Shown in pieces: positions 30,062-39,379 of a stretch of DNA of 64,000 bases. The notes under the pieces were generated by a model that ran no database searches, had not been told where the DNA came from, and saw nothing but the letters and a program-made list of their open reading frames with translations. The stretch lies in contig NZ_SOZA01000018.1 of NCBI RefSeq assembly GCF_004519305.1, positions 35,524-99,523 on the forward strand, written 5' to 3'. A program made the position numbers and the translations under genes. Source of the stretch: Pseudomonas sp. RIT623. Its GTDB lineage: Bacteria; Pseudomonadota; Gammaproteobacteria; Pseudomonadales; Pseudomonadaceae. Every line of letters begins with the position of its first letter. Position 1 is the first letter of the stretch.

Positions 30062-30999
30062 TCAATAGTCGACCCATTCATGTGAGCACCATGCCCAAGA
30101 TTGCGCCCGATTCCGACTTGCAGCGTCAGGCCCTGGACTGGCTGGTTCGGTTGACTTCCGGCCAGGCCACCGAGGCCGATGCCAAGGCCCTCAGGCACTG
30201 GTGCGCACGCAGTCCCGCGCATGCCGAGGCGTTCGTCCAGGCCCGGCAACTGTGGCAACTGCTGGGCCCGGCGGCGCGCCAGGCCCGCCAGGTGGTGCCG
30301 CTGCCGACGCTGAGCCGGCGGGCGCTGCTCGGTGGCGCGGTGGCGGCTTCGGCGGCGCTGGTGATGTGGCGTGGCGGTTGGCTGCAAGGCTTCGCGTCGG
30401 CGCCGGCGGCCTTTGCCACCGAGGCGGGTGAGCAGCGCCGCATCGAGTGGGCCCCCGGCGTCGAGCTGGAACTGAACGTGCGCACCCAGGTCGGTCGTGA
30501 GGCGCACGGGATTGCCCTGTTGCGTGGCGAGATCGAAGTGCAGGCCCGCCGGGCCGTGCAGGTGCGGGCCGGGGAGGGGCTGATCGATGCCGAGCAGGCC
30601 CGCTTCAACGTGCGCGAGGATGAGGGTGGCGTCTGCGTCACCTGCCTGAGTGGCGAGTTGCGTATCGCCACCCAGGGCCAAGCCGAGGTGCTGCCGGCGG
30701 GGCGCCAACTGCGCTACGACGCCCAGGGTCTTGGCGTCGCCGGGGCCTTCGATGCCAGCCAGGTCATGGCCTGGCGCGAGCGCATGCTGGTGTTGCGCGA
30801 TGCCCCTCTGGCCCAGGTCATCGACGAGATCAACCGCTACCGCCCCGGGCGCCTGGTGTTGCTCAACCCAAGCCTGGGCCGACGTCGGGTCCAGGCCCGA
30901 TTCAGTTTCGACCAGTTGCCCCAGGCCGCCGAGCTGATCCGCGCCGCTTATGGCGCACGTTGCCTGGAGTTGCCCGGCGGCGTGGTCCTGGTCAGTTGA
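30058..30999 (+). CDS. FecR-family anti-sigma/transmembrane signal transducer
   Basis: FecR proteins span the inner membrane: an N-terminal cytoplasmic sigma-binding domain (ALDWLVRLTSGQATEADA, ALRHWCARSPAHAEAF), one transmembrane helix at about residues 95-115 (LLGGAVAASAALVMWRGG) and a periplasmic FecR domain (IEWAPGVELELNVRTQVG) followed by an STN-like end (LAQVIDEINRYRPGRLVLL). The TTG at 30058 overlaps the sigma gene stop; ATG 30091 is the alternative start. It should control the adjacent sigma factor in response to a periplasmic signal, perhaps from the STN protein. It is convergent with gspJ, overlapping it by eight bases. Confidence 0.87.
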   Translation: MINSRPIHVSTMPKIAPDSDLQRQALDWLVRLTSGQATEADAKALRHWCARSPAHAEAFVQARQLWQLLGPAARQARQVVPLPTLSRRALLGGAVAASAALVMWRGGWLQGFASAPAAFATEAGEQRRIEWAPGVELELNVRTQVGREAHGIALLRGEIEVQARRAVQVRAGEGLIDAEQARFNVREDEGGVCVTCLSGELRIATQGQAEVLPAGRQLRYDAQGLGVAGAFDASQVMAWRERMLVLRDAPLAQVIDEINRYRPGRLVLLNPSLGRRRVQARFSFDQLPQAAELIRAAYGARCLELPGGVVLVS

Positions 31000-31585
31000 A
31001 CGGCCCCAGCACCTGGCGGTAGCGCTCCTCGCCCTGTGGGCCGCGCCAGTGCAAGCGCACTTCAAGCCCTGGCGGATCGTCCCGCGCCTCGCCGCCTGGC
31101 GCCTGCCACCCCGCCTTGGCCTGCCACGCCCGCAGGTTGAAGGCTGTCACGTTGTCCAGTACCGCTACTGCAGCCTTTGGTGCTGGCAGTGGGTAACGCG
31201 CGCGCAGTGGCGCGGCGGCCCGGTACAGGGTGCCGCCCCGCACGAACCAGCGCACCCGTTGCAGGCCGCTGCCGGGCACGGCGCCAACGCGCACCAGCTC
31301 CAGGCGTTCGGCGCGCACGCGCAAGGCAGGCAGCAGCGGTTTGCCGGGCGCTTCGCGGCCGGGCAGCGGTGGCTCCAGCAGCTCGACCGAGGCGCGCAGG
31401 GCCAGGTCGCGCTCCAGTTGCTGGAAGACCCGCTGCAGCGCCTGGCTGTCCTCGCTGGCCTGGCGTACATGACGATCGGCGCGGCTGACGCTGTCCAGGC
31501 CTCGCCAGGCGATCAGGCTGACCACCGCCATCAGCAGGATGGCGATCATCACTTCGAGCAGGGTGAAGCCTTGTTGGTGCCTCAT
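30992..31585 (-). CDS. Type II secretion minor pseudopilin GspJ-like
   Basis: This 197-residue prepilin-like protein has the type III signal QQGFTLLEVMIAILLMAVVS (cut after Gly, with Glu+5), a long N-terminal helix, and the GspJ body (ADRHVRQASEDSQALQRVFQ, QLERDLALR, VRWFVRGGTLYRAA). GspJ with GspI and GspK caps the pseudopilus of a type II secretion system. Its ATG overlaps the gspH stop by four bases. gspI, gspK, gspG and the secretin are not in the window. Confidence 0.85.
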   Translation of the reverse strand: MRHQQGFTLLEVMIAILLMAVVSLIAWRGLDSVSRADRHVRQASEDSQALQRVFQQLERDLALRASVELLEPPLPGREAPGKPLLPALRVRAERLELVRVGAVPGSGLQRVRWFVRGGTLYRAAAPLRARYPLPAPKAAVAVLDNVTAFNLRAWQAKAGWQAPGGEARDDPPGLEVRLHWRGPQGEERYRQVLGPFN

Positions 31586-32016
31586 GGCTGGCTGACCCTG
31601 AGCGCGCCAGCGGCACTGCGTGTCAGGTCCATGCGCACGGCGCCGCTGCGCAGGTGCAGGGTCAGCGGCGTGCCGATCCATTCGCCCTCCAGCCAAAGCG
31701 GCCCCGGGGGCTCGACCTGCACCCTGACCGCGTCGGCTTGCCAGCGTCGCGGCTTGAGCGGGCCGTCGGCAAGCGGTTGGCCGTCGGCGCGGACGAAGCG
31801 GTAGCCTTCGCGGTCGCTGCGCCAGCGCAGCGGCTGGCCATCGGCCTGGGCCTCGCTCTGCGCCAACTGCAACAGGCGGGCCAGACGCTCGGCATCGGCG
31901 CGCAGCTGCTTGCCCGGGTCGGGGCGGATGTTCAGGCTGATGGCGGCGCTGGCGATGCCGACGATCACCAGCACCACCATCAGTTCGATCAGGGTGAAAC
32001 CACGTTGTCCTGGCAC
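31582..32016 (-). CDS. Type II secretion minor pseudopilin GspH-like
   Basis: This 144-residue protein begins at GTG 32016 with AAGGAG seven bases upstream, giving VPGQRGFTLIELMVVLVIVG, the prepilin peptidase motif plus membrane helix. The GspH-type beta domain follows (LAQSEAQADGQPLRWRSDRE, YRFVRADGQPLADG, LWLEGEWIGTPLTLHL). It is coupled with gspJ. The small size and the RFVR-type turn favour GspH over GspI. Confidence 0.83.
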   Translation of the reverse strand: MPGQRGFTLIELMVVLVIVGIASAAISLNIRPDPGKQLRADAERLARLLQLAQSEAQADGQPLRWRSDREGYRFVRADGQPLADGPLKPRRWQADAVRVQVEPPGPLWLEGEWIGTPLTLHLRSGAVRMDLTRSAAGALRVSQP

Positions 32017-32133
32017 GGCAGCGCTCCTTGTCCATGCCTGCCAGCTTGCCCGAGCAAGATGATCGCGATGTGAAACAAAACCGTGAGGATTGCCCGCTAT
32101 GCTCGGGCACAGGCCCACAAGGAGCGCGTGACC

Positions 32134-32574
32134 ATGCCGATTGTTCGTCTCAAGCTGTCCCCCGGTCTGTTGTTGCAAGGGCTGGGCGTGTTGGTTGCCG
32201 CCGCCGGGTTGGTGACTTGGGCTGCGCTGCTGCTGCCGTCAGCGCCGTCGGCCGCCTCGGCTGAGCCGGTGATGGCGGTGCCGTTGAGCGAGACCCCGGC
32301 GGCGCGCTGGTTCGCGGATATCCCGCTGCAACTGCAGATCAGCGTCAGCGGGGTGATGGCTGGCAGCCAGGGCGCGGTGGCCATCGTCAGCCTCGACGGT
32401 GGCCCGGCCCGCGCGGTACGCAGTGGCGAGGAGCTGGCGCGCGGCGTGCGCCTGGTCGCCATCGAGCGTACCGGGTTGCTGATCGAACAGGCTGGCCAGC
32501 GCCGCCGGGTCGAGGTGCCGGTGCTGGCTCAGGCATCGTTCTGGGGCGAAGCGCCTCAGCCTTCGGCGAACTGA
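32134..32574 (+). CDS. Short GspC-like type II secretion inner-membrane protein
   Basis: This 146-residue protein has one N-terminal transmembrane helix (about 11-34; LLLQGLGVLVAAAGLVTWAA) and a periplasmic homology-region domain (LQLQISVSGVMAGSQGAVAI, GEELARGVRLVAIERTGLLI). GspC contacts the secretin GspD. It stops after the HR domain and lacks the PDZ or coiled-coil end of full-length homologues. ATG 32134 follows AAGGAGCGCGTGACC. It is divergent from gspH across about 120 bases and overlaps the GNAT gene tail to tail by 19 bases. Confidence 0.75.
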   Translation: MPIVRLKLSPGLLLQGLGVLVAAAGLVTWAALLLPSAPSAASAEPVMAVPLSETPAARWFADIPLQLQISVSGVMAGSQGAVAIVSLDGGPARAVRSGEELARGVRLVAIERTGLLIEQAGQRRRVEVPVLAQASFWGEAPQPSAN

Positions 32575-33035
32575 CGCAGGCGCTCGCCGTCCAGGCGGTA
32601 GCGGATCCACTCGTCCTGTGGCTCGGCGCCCAGGGATTGGTAGAAACCGATGGCCGGTTCGTTCCAGTCCAGCACGCTCCATTCCAGGCGCCCGCAGTGA
32701 TTGGCCAGCGCTTCTCTAGCGATATGCCGCAGCAACTGGCGACCGGCACCGTCGCCGCGTTGTTGGGGGCTGACGTAGAGGTCTTCGAGGTAGATGCCGT
32801 TACGCCCCAGCCAGGTGGAGTAGCTGTAGAAATACACGGCGAAACCGATCGCCTGGCCGTCGCGTTCGCAGATCAGGCTATGCACGGTGCTACCGGCGTC
32901 GAACAGGCTGTGCTCGATATCGGCGAGGGTCGCCACCACTTCGTGGCGGGCGCGCTCGTATTCGGCCAGTTCGGTGATGAAGGCAAGGATCTGCGCGGCA
33001 TCGGTGCGTGCTGCGCGGCGGATGGTCAGGCTCAT
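32556..33035 (-). CDS. GNAT-family N-acetyltransferase
   Basis: This 159-residue protein has the GNAT fold: LTIRRAARTDAAQILAFITE, the central strand GIYLEDLYVSPQQRGDGAGR (acetyl-CoA pyrophosphate loop, RGDGAG), and WSVLDWNEPAIGFYQSLGAE. It resembles the diamine/spermidine-type acetyltransferase subgroup (SSAT-like), but the acceptor cannot be assigned. Confidence 0.85.
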   Translation of the reverse strand: MSLTIRRAARTDAAQILAFITELAEYERARHEVVATLADIEHSLFDAGSTVHSLICERDGQAIGFAVYFYSYSTWLGRNGIYLEDLYVSPQQRGDGAGRQLLRHIAREALANHCGRLEWSVLDWNEPAIGFYQSLGAEPQDEWIRYRLDGERLRQFAEG

Positions 33036-33119
33036 GGTTTGGCTTCCTTGTGCAAGGCTCTGGGGCGACAGGCAGTGTCATGCAATTGGCCGGTGCCGCG
33101 CCAGTGCCTCTTCAGGCCC

Positions 33120-33192
33120 ATAGGAGCCAGCCTTGCTGATGAATCAGCCTGGCACCGGCGGCGCCAGTGTTCGCCGGCAAGCCGGCTCCTAC
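33120..33192. repeat. REP-like palindrome cluster downstream of a GNAT gene start
   Basis: TAGGAGCCAGC on the left and TTCGCCGGCAAGCCGGCTCC on the right face each other, with the hairpin GCTGATGAATCAGC between. The right half is the common P. putida REP core. It lies in the gap before the LysE-family gene. Confidence 0.7.
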
Positions 33193-33309
33193 GGTGATCG
33201 CGACCATATCAATAATGTGTATCTGTGCAATTTTTATAAACTGTACCGGTCACGATCCGTGTGGCTCCGTTAGTGTGGCAACACAACTACCCCTCCGGAA
33301 TACACCGCC

Positions 33310-33930
33310 ATGCTTGCCTCGCTCGATCTGCTCAGCGCCTTCGTGCTGTTCGCCTTCGTTTCATCCATCACCCCGGGCCCCAACAACACCATGCTGCTGG
33401 CCTCGGGGGTGAATTTCGGCGTGCGCCGCTCGATCCCGCATGCCCTGGGGATCAGCGTCGGCTTCATGGTCATGGTGCTGGCGGTAGGGCTGGGGCTGGG
33501 CGAGGTGTTCAAGCTGTGGCCGGCGCTGTACACCGTGCTGCGTTATGCGGGCGCGGCCTACTTGCTGTACCTGGCCTGGAAGATCGCCACCTCCGGGCCG
33601 CTGTCGGGCGACGCCAAGGGTACTCGCAAACCGCTTGGGTTCTGGGGCGCGGCGGCGTTCCAGTGGGTCAACCCCAAGGCCTGGGTGATGGCCGTGGGGG
33701 CGATCACCACCTATACGCCGGCCCAGGGTTATGTGTTCAACGTCGTCGTCATCGCGGTGGTATTTGCCTTGGTCAACCTGCCCAGTGTCGGGGTCTGGGT
33801 GATGTTTGGCAGCGCCTTGCGCAACCTATTGCGCAATCCGCGCGCGGTGGTGCTGTTCAATGTCGTGATGGCCGTGTTGCTGGTGATTTCGCTCTATCCA
33901 CTGCTGTTTGTAGAATCGACGTTTTCCTGA
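33310..33930 (+). CDS. LysE/RhtB-family amino acid exporter
   Basis: The 206-residue protein has six predicted transmembrane helices and the LysE family signature SSITPGPNNTMLLASGVNFG near the N-terminus, plus FQWVNPKAWVMAVGAI. Family members export amino acids or related metabolites; the substrate here is unknown. It is a few bases upstream of a hydrolase gene. Confidence 0.88.
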   Translation: MLASLDLLSAFVLFAFVSSITPGPNNTMLLASGVNFGVRRSIPHALGISVGFMVMVLAVGLGLGEVFKLWPALYTVLRYAGAAYLLYLAWKIATSGPLSGDAKGTRKPLGFWGAAAFQWVNPKAWVMAVGAITTYTPAQGYVFNVVVIAVVFALVNLPSVGVWVMFGSALRNLLRNPRAVVLFNVVMAVLLVISLYPLLFVESTFS

Positions 33931-33949
33931 ATGTCGGTGAGTGCTGTAG

Positions 33950-34825
33950 ATGGAGTTGATTCCCTGGTCCCATGACTGCGCCGAAGGCTTCACCCTGCGT
34001 GGTTGGCGCACACCGGCCAGCGGCCGGCCACTGTTGCACTTCGTGCATGGCAACGGTTTCTGCAGCCTGGCCTATGAGCCGTTGCTGCTGCGCCTGGGGG
34101 CACATTTCGACCTGTGGCTGAGCGATGTCCAGGGGCATGGCGACAGCGACCATGGCGGCCCGTTCCGCGGCTGGAACCGCACGGCGGCGTTGGCGCTGGA
34201 GGCGTTCCAGGCCGGGCGTGGCGAATACGGTGAGGTGCCGTACCTGGCTGTCGGGCACAGTTTCGGTGGGGTGCTGACCGGGTTGATGCTGGCCGCCGAG
34301 CCGGGCCTGTTCCAGCGCGCGGTGCTGCTCGACCCGGTGTTGTTCAGCCGGCGCATGCTCGGGGTGATGGGCGCGGCCGCGCTGGTTGGCCTGCATCGTC
34401 GCCATGCCCTGGCGCGTAAAGCCGCAAGCCGCCGCAGCCACTGGCCCGACCGTGAGTCGGCGCACGCTGCGCTGCAAGGGCGGGGGATCTTTAAGGGTTG
34501 GAGCGATGCCGCGCTGCAGGCTTATGTGGCCCATGCCATCGGCGATTGCGGCGAGGCGGTGGTACTCAAGTGCCGGCCCAGCCGCGAGGTGGAGATCTTC
34601 AGTTCGTATCCCGAGCGGATGTGGCGGCAACTGACGAGCATCCAGACGCCAACGCAGATTCTGTATGGTGAGCATACCTATCCGTTCGTGCCGCATTCGG
34701 CGCAGCGTCTGGCCGCGCTCAACCACCAGGTGAACGCTCGGCAGGTGGCGGGAGGGCATTGCTTCATGCAAGAGGACCCGGTTACCGCGGCCGAGCAGGT
34801 CCTGGCGTTTCTGATGGCGCATTGA
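33950..34825 (+). CDS. Alpha/beta-hydrolase fold protein
   Basis: The 291-residue protein has the oxyanion motif FVHGNGFCSLAYE, LSDVQGHGDSDH, the nucleophile elbow VGHSFGG, an acid strand QILYGEHTYPF and the catalytic His in GGHCFMQED. It has no signal peptide, so it acts in the cytoplasm. The substrate is not identifiable. It starts 19 bases after the LysE-like gene, probably as one transcript. Confidence 0.85.
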   Translation: MELIPWSHDCAEGFTLRGWRTPASGRPLLHFVHGNGFCSLAYEPLLLRLGAHFDLWLSDVQGHGDSDHGGPFRGWNRTAALALEAFQAGRGEYGEVPYLAVGHSFGGVLTGLMLAAEPGLFQRAVLLDPVLFSRRMLGVMGAAALVGLHRRHALARKAASRRSHWPDRESAHAALQGRGIFKGWSDAALQAYVAHAIGDCGEAVVLKCRPSREVEIFSSYPERMWRQLTSIQTPTQILYGEHTYPFVPHSAQRLAALNHQVNARQVAGGHCFMQEDPVTAAEQVLAFLMAH

Positions 34826-34939
34826 TGCGTTGCGCCGTAAAGCGCTGATGTCCATTTCACGACGATCAGCGCCCTTATCGCGCGCGAACGACAGTCGCAG
34901 ATTGCGTACCCTGAGGCTCCCCATCGGACGGAGCCCAGC

Positions 34940-36076
34940 ATGAACCAGGCGGTCAGCCCAGATCCCCAGCACACCCTCGAGCAATCCCCTGCCCAGCGCC
35001 GCCAGCGCTTGCTGCGCTTGGGCCTGGCGAGCGGGTTGGGGCTGCTACTAGCGGCCTATGGCGGTTACTGGTGGCTCGATGGGCGTTTCCTCGAACAAAC
35101 CGACGACGCCTATGTGCGGGCCGATTGGGCGCCTGTCAGCGCGCGGGTCAGCGGCTACGTCGCCGAGGTAGCGGTGGCCGACAACGCCACGGTCAAGGCG
35201 GGCGATTTGCTGGTACGCCTGGACGAGCGCGATTTTCGCGATCGTCTGCGCAAGGCCGAGGCACGCCTGGCGGTCAGCGAAGCCGCCTTGCAGGTGCAGG
35301 CCATGCGCCTGCGTGCGTTTGCCGCCGAGCAGCACGAGCAGGTCCAGGCCATCGCCCGCGCCGCTGCCGAACGTGGCGGCAGCCGTGGCGAGGCGCAGCG
35401 TGCCGAAGCCGACTGGCAACGTTACCAGCGCCTGGCGCAATGGCAGGCGGCAAGCGTGCAGCGCATGGAGCAGGCGCGGGCCACGCATATCCAGGCCCTG
35501 GCCCTGCAGCGCGCCGCCAATGCCGAACTGGCTCGCCAGCAGGCGCGCCAGGCGGTGTTGGCCGAGCAAGGCAAGCAGTTGCAGGCCGAGTTGTTGCAAC
35601 GCCAGGCCGACCTCGACCAGGCGCATGCCGAAGCGGACCTGGCCCGTAGCGCCCTGGCCGATACTGCGATCCGTGCGCCGTTCGATGGCGTGGTGGGTCA
35701 GCGCAAGGTGCGCCAGCAGCAGTACGTCACCCCAGGCTTGCCCTTGCTGGCCGTGGTGCCGGTGCGCCAGGCGTATGTGGTGGCCAACTTCAAGGAGACC
35801 CAGCTGGCGCACATGCGCCCCGGACAGCCGGTGACCCTCGAGGTCGACACCTTCGGGCGGCACTGGCACGGCACCGTGGATAGCCTTTCGCCGGGTTCCG
35901 GCGCGGTGTTCGCGCTGCTGCCGCCGGACAACGCCACGGGCAACTTCACCAAGATCGTCCAGCGCTTCCCGGTGCGTATCCAACTCGATACCGACAGTGA
36001 AGAAACGCCGCGGCTGCTGCCTGGCATGTCGGTGATTGCCACCGTGGATACCCGGCAGGCCCGCGATGAGCGCTGA
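34940..36076 (+). CDS. EmrA/HlyD-type membrane fusion protein
   Basis: This 378-residue periplasmic adaptor has one transmembrane helix (about 30-48), the biotinyl-lipoyl block (TDDAYVRADWAPVSARVSGY, DNATVKAGDLLVRLDERDF), a long alpha hairpin (about 100-215, Ala/Gln/Arg-rich coiled coil), and the barrel TAIRAPFDGVVGQRKV-like segment (here ADTAIRAPFDGVVG). It partners the DHA2 transporter whose start overlaps its stop by 11 bases, forming an EmrAB-like drug or metabolite efflux pump. Confidence 0.9.
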   Translation: MNQAVSPDPQHTLEQSPAQRRQRLLRLGLASGLGLLLAAYGGYWWLDGRFLEQTDDAYVRADWAPVSARVSGYVAEVAVADNATVKAGDLLVRLDERDFRDRLRKAEARLAVSEAALQVQAMRLRAFAAEQHEQVQAIARAAAERGGSRGEAQRAEADWQRYQRLAQWQAASVQRMEQARATHIQALALQRAANAELARQQARQAVLAEQGKQLQAELLQRQADLDQAHAEADLARSALADTAIRAPFDGVVGQRKVRQQQYVTPGLPLLAVVPVRQAYVVANFKETQLAHMRPGQPVTLEVDTFGRHWHGTVDSLSPGSGAVFALLPPDNATGNFTKIVQRFPVRIQLDTDSEETPRLLPGMSVIATVDTRQARDER

Positions 36077-37574
36077 GGAAAAGGTTTCCACTCGCGCCTG
36101 GGTCGCGGTGATCGGTGGTCTGTTCGGCTGCTTCATGGCCGGTATGAACGTGCATGTCACCAGCGCCGCGCTGCCGGAGATCGAAGGCGCACTGGGGGCC
36201 AGCTTCGAGGAAGGTTCGTGGATCTCCACCGCCTACCTGGTGGCGGAGATCAGCATGATCCCGCTGACCGCCTGGTTGGTGCAGGTGTTCTCCTTGCGCC
36301 GGGTGATGCTGGTGGGCTCGTCGCTGTTCCTGGCCAGTTCGGTGAGTTGCGCCCTGGCCCCGAGCCTGGAGGCGATGATCAGCTTGCGGGTGATCCAGGG
36401 CGCGTCGGGGGCGGTGCTGATCCCGCTGTCGATGCAACTGATCATCACCGAGCTGCCGGCCAGTCGCATCGCCCTGGGCATGGCGCTGTTCAGTCTGTCC
36501 AACAGCGTGGCCCAGGCCGCCGGGCCGTCGATCGGCGGCTGGCTCACCGACTTGTACTCCTGGCGCTGGATCTTCCTCTTGCAGCTGCCGCCGGGGTTGG
36601 CCTTGCTGGCGGCGGTGGCTTGGTCGATCAAGGGCCAGGCCGGCGATCGCAGCGCCCTGCGCCAGGCCGACTGGCTGGGGATCGCGGCCATGGCCCTGGG
36701 CTTGGGGGCATTGCAGATCGTGCTGGAAGAGGGCGGGCGCAAGGATTGGTTCGATTCGCGTTTCATCACCAGCTTCAGCGTGATCGCGGTCATTGCCTTG
36801 GCGCTGTTCATCCAGCGCCAGCTGTGGGGCGCGCGTCCGTTCATCAACCTGCGCCTGCTGGCCAGTTACAACTTCGGCGTGTCGAGCCTGGCCATGGCGG
36901 TGTTCGGCGCGGCGACCTTCGGCCTGGTGTTCCTGGTGCCCAACTACCTGTCACTGGTGCAGGGCTACAGTGCCAGCGAGATCGGCAAGAGCCTGATCGC
37001 CTATGGCTTGGTGCAGTTGTTGCTGGCGCCGTTGCTGCCACGCCTGATGCGCTGGCTCAACGCCAAGCTGCTGGTGGCCAGCGGCTTCGCCATCATGGCC
37101 CTGGGCTGCTGGTTGGGGTCGCAGTTGACGGTGGACTCAGGCAGCAACGTGATCATTCCCTCCACCGTGGTGCGTGGCATCGGCCAGCCGCTGATCATGG
37201 TGGCGCTGTCGGTGCTGGCGGTGAAGGGCCTGGACAAGGCCCAGGCCGGCTCGGCCTCGGCGTTGATCTCGATGTTGCGCAACCTCGGGGGCGCACTGGG
37301 CACGGCGTTGTTGACGCAACTGGTGTCGCAGCGCGAGCGCTTTCACTCGGTGCGGGTGGGCGAGGCCTTGACCCTGTTCGACGGCGCTTTGCAGCAGCGC
37401 TTGCCGGGGGGGATGGTCGACCCGCAGTCGCCCGAGGTCATGCAGACCTTGGCGCTGATCGACCAGAGCGTGCGCGAGCAGGCCTATCTGATGGCGTACT
37501 CGGATGCCTTTTACCTGTCGTGCGTGGCCCTGCTCGGCTGCGCCGCGGCGTCGCTGTTGCTGCGCAGCCGTTAA
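36066..37574 (+). CDS. DHA2-family MFS efflux transporter (EmrB-like)
   Basis: This 502-residue inner-membrane transporter has about 14 helices. It shows the DHA2 pattern near the start (MNVHVTSAALPEIEGALGAS, SWISTAYLVAEIS), motif C-like GPSIGGWLTDLYSWRWIFLL and a later FLVPNYLSLVQGYS. It pairs with the upstream fusion protein. A TolC-like outer-membrane partner is not nearby. Confidence 0.9.
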   Translation: MSAEEKVSTRAWVAVIGGLFGCFMAGMNVHVTSAALPEIEGALGASFEEGSWISTAYLVAEISMIPLTAWLVQVFSLRRVMLVGSSLFLASSVSCALAPSLEAMISLRVIQGASGAVLIPLSMQLIITELPASRIALGMALFSLSNSVAQAAGPSIGGWLTDLYSWRWIFLLQLPPGLALLAAVAWSIKGQAGDRSALRQADWLGIAAMALGLGALQIVLEEGGRKDWFDSRFITSFSVIAVIALALFIQRQLWGARPFINLRLLASYNFGVSSLAMAVFGAATFGLVFLVPNYLSLVQGYSASEIGKSLIAYGLVQLLLAPLLPRLMRWLNAKLLVASGFAIMALGCWLGSQLTVDSGSNVIIPSTVVRGIGQPLIMVALSVLAVKGLDKAQAGSASALISMLRNLGGALGTALLTQLVSQRERFHSVRVGEALTLFDGALQQRLPGGMVDPQSPEVMQTLALIDQSVREQAYLMAYSDAFYLSCVALLGCAAASLLLRSR

Positions 37575-37577
37575 GCC

Positions 37578-38183
37578 TCAGGGCTGGCGCTCGGCCATGG
37601 CCCGCAGGGTCTTGAGGGTAACCAGCGGCGCATCCACCACGAACTGGTTGGCCAGCCAGCCCGGCACGTCGCCGGCCGGGTCGGCGCGCAGTTGGTAGAT
37701 GACCTCGGTCTCGCGCTCGGCCAAGGGGCGCATGATCCATTCGCCGCTGAGCCGGCGCACCCGGATCAGCCCGGGTTCGGTCGGTACCCGCCCGGGCTCG
37801 GCGCTCAGGTGGCGCACCAGGGAGTCGTCGTCCAGGCGCTCGGTACGCACCTTGAGCACCATGTCCCTGGGTTTGGCCGGCCAGGGCAGGGCGGTGCTCA
37901 GGTAGACCCAGGTGGTATCGCCGTCCACTTCCAGCAGGCGCATGTCGGCGCAGGCGTACAGCCATTTGCAGGCCACGCGCAGGTTTTCCTGCAGGTCACT
38001 CAGGGTCCGGACGCTGGCCTTGATCCGGGTGACGCCGCGAAATTGCTGGTAGGCCGAACCGTCGACGCTGGCCAAGTAGACGTCGATGCCGTCTTCCTGG
38101 CGCGCGAGTTGCCAGTCGTCTGCCCACGGCAACGCGCCCGGCAGCAGGAGCAACAGGGCAAGTAGAAGGCGATGGAAGGTCAT
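37578..38183 (-). CDS. Secreted START-domain lipid-binding-like protein
   Basis: The 201-residue precursor has a signal peptide (TFHRLLLALLLLLPGALPWA) followed by a START/Bet v1-like domain: DGIDVYLASVDGSAYQQFRG, ACKWLYACADMRLLE, WPAKPRDMVLKVRTE. Bacterial START proteins are thought to bind lipids in the periplasm, but the ligand is unknown. It lies three bases past the end of the converging transporter gene. Confidence 0.82.
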   Translation of the reverse strand: MTFHRLLLALLLLLPGALPWADDWQLARQEDGIDVYLASVDGSAYQQFRGVTRIKASVRTLSDLQENLRVACKWLYACADMRLLEVDGDTTWVYLSTALPWPAKPRDMVLKVRTERLDDDSLVRHLSAEPGRVPTEPGLIRVRRLSGEWIMRPLAERETEVIYQLRADPAGDVPGWLANQFVVDAPLVTLKTLRAMAERQP

Positions 38184-38229
38184 GGCGGGAGGCCGGGAAG
38201 GGGCTGTGCGCTTAGTATGGCCCAAGACA

Positions 38230-38256
38230 GCAGGAGCGGCAGGCTGCCGCTCCTGC
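38230..38256 (-). terminator. Perfect 13-bp hairpin after the ureidoglycine aminohydrolase gene
   Basis: GCAGGAGCGGCAG (38230-38242) and CTGCCGCTCCTGC (38244-38256) flank a single base, eight bases past the minus-strand stop at 38264. There is no T run. It probably blocks read-through toward the START-domain gene. Confidence 0.55.
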
Positions 38257-38263
38257 AAGGTCA

Positions 38264-39100
<837 letters not shown>

Positions 39101-39379
39101 GAACGGTCTCGACTTGTTGTTCTCTCCCCGTGCCTGGGACCACACCGGCCGGTGCGTGCAGGGGATGCCACGGCAGCATAGGGGGCAGTTCGGGATATCC
39201 ACAAATGAAATGTTGAAATACCCAGTATTTGGTTTGTGAATGAAGTCCTTGGCTGCTTGTCTGGGCGCATGCAAGCCAAATTCCTATATCGATGTAGGAA
39301 GGTTCTGCAATATTGGATCCACGACATTTTTTTCACATCCCCTTGCTAGCATCGCCGGCACTTTCAAGGAGCCGATTCG
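39101..39379. promoter_or_regulatory. Divergent promoter region with a 20-bp near-palindrome at 39281-39300
   Basis: This AT-rich gap between allE (minus) and the beta-propeller gene (plus) contains TTCCTATATCGATGTAGGAA at 39281-39300, symmetrical at 18 of 20 positions and centred on ATCGAT. It looks like an operator for a dimeric regulator. Which gene it controls is unknown. Confidence 0.45.

Noticed and set aside
34840..34880. GCGCTGAT...ATCAGCGC inverted repeat before the EmrA-like gene
   Set aside because: The loop is long and there is no U tract, so neither terminator nor operator could be supported.
35048..36229. 393-codon minus-strand frame opposite the EmrA-like gene
   Set aside because: Shadow of the fusion-protein gene; rich in His/Gln/Gly with no domain.
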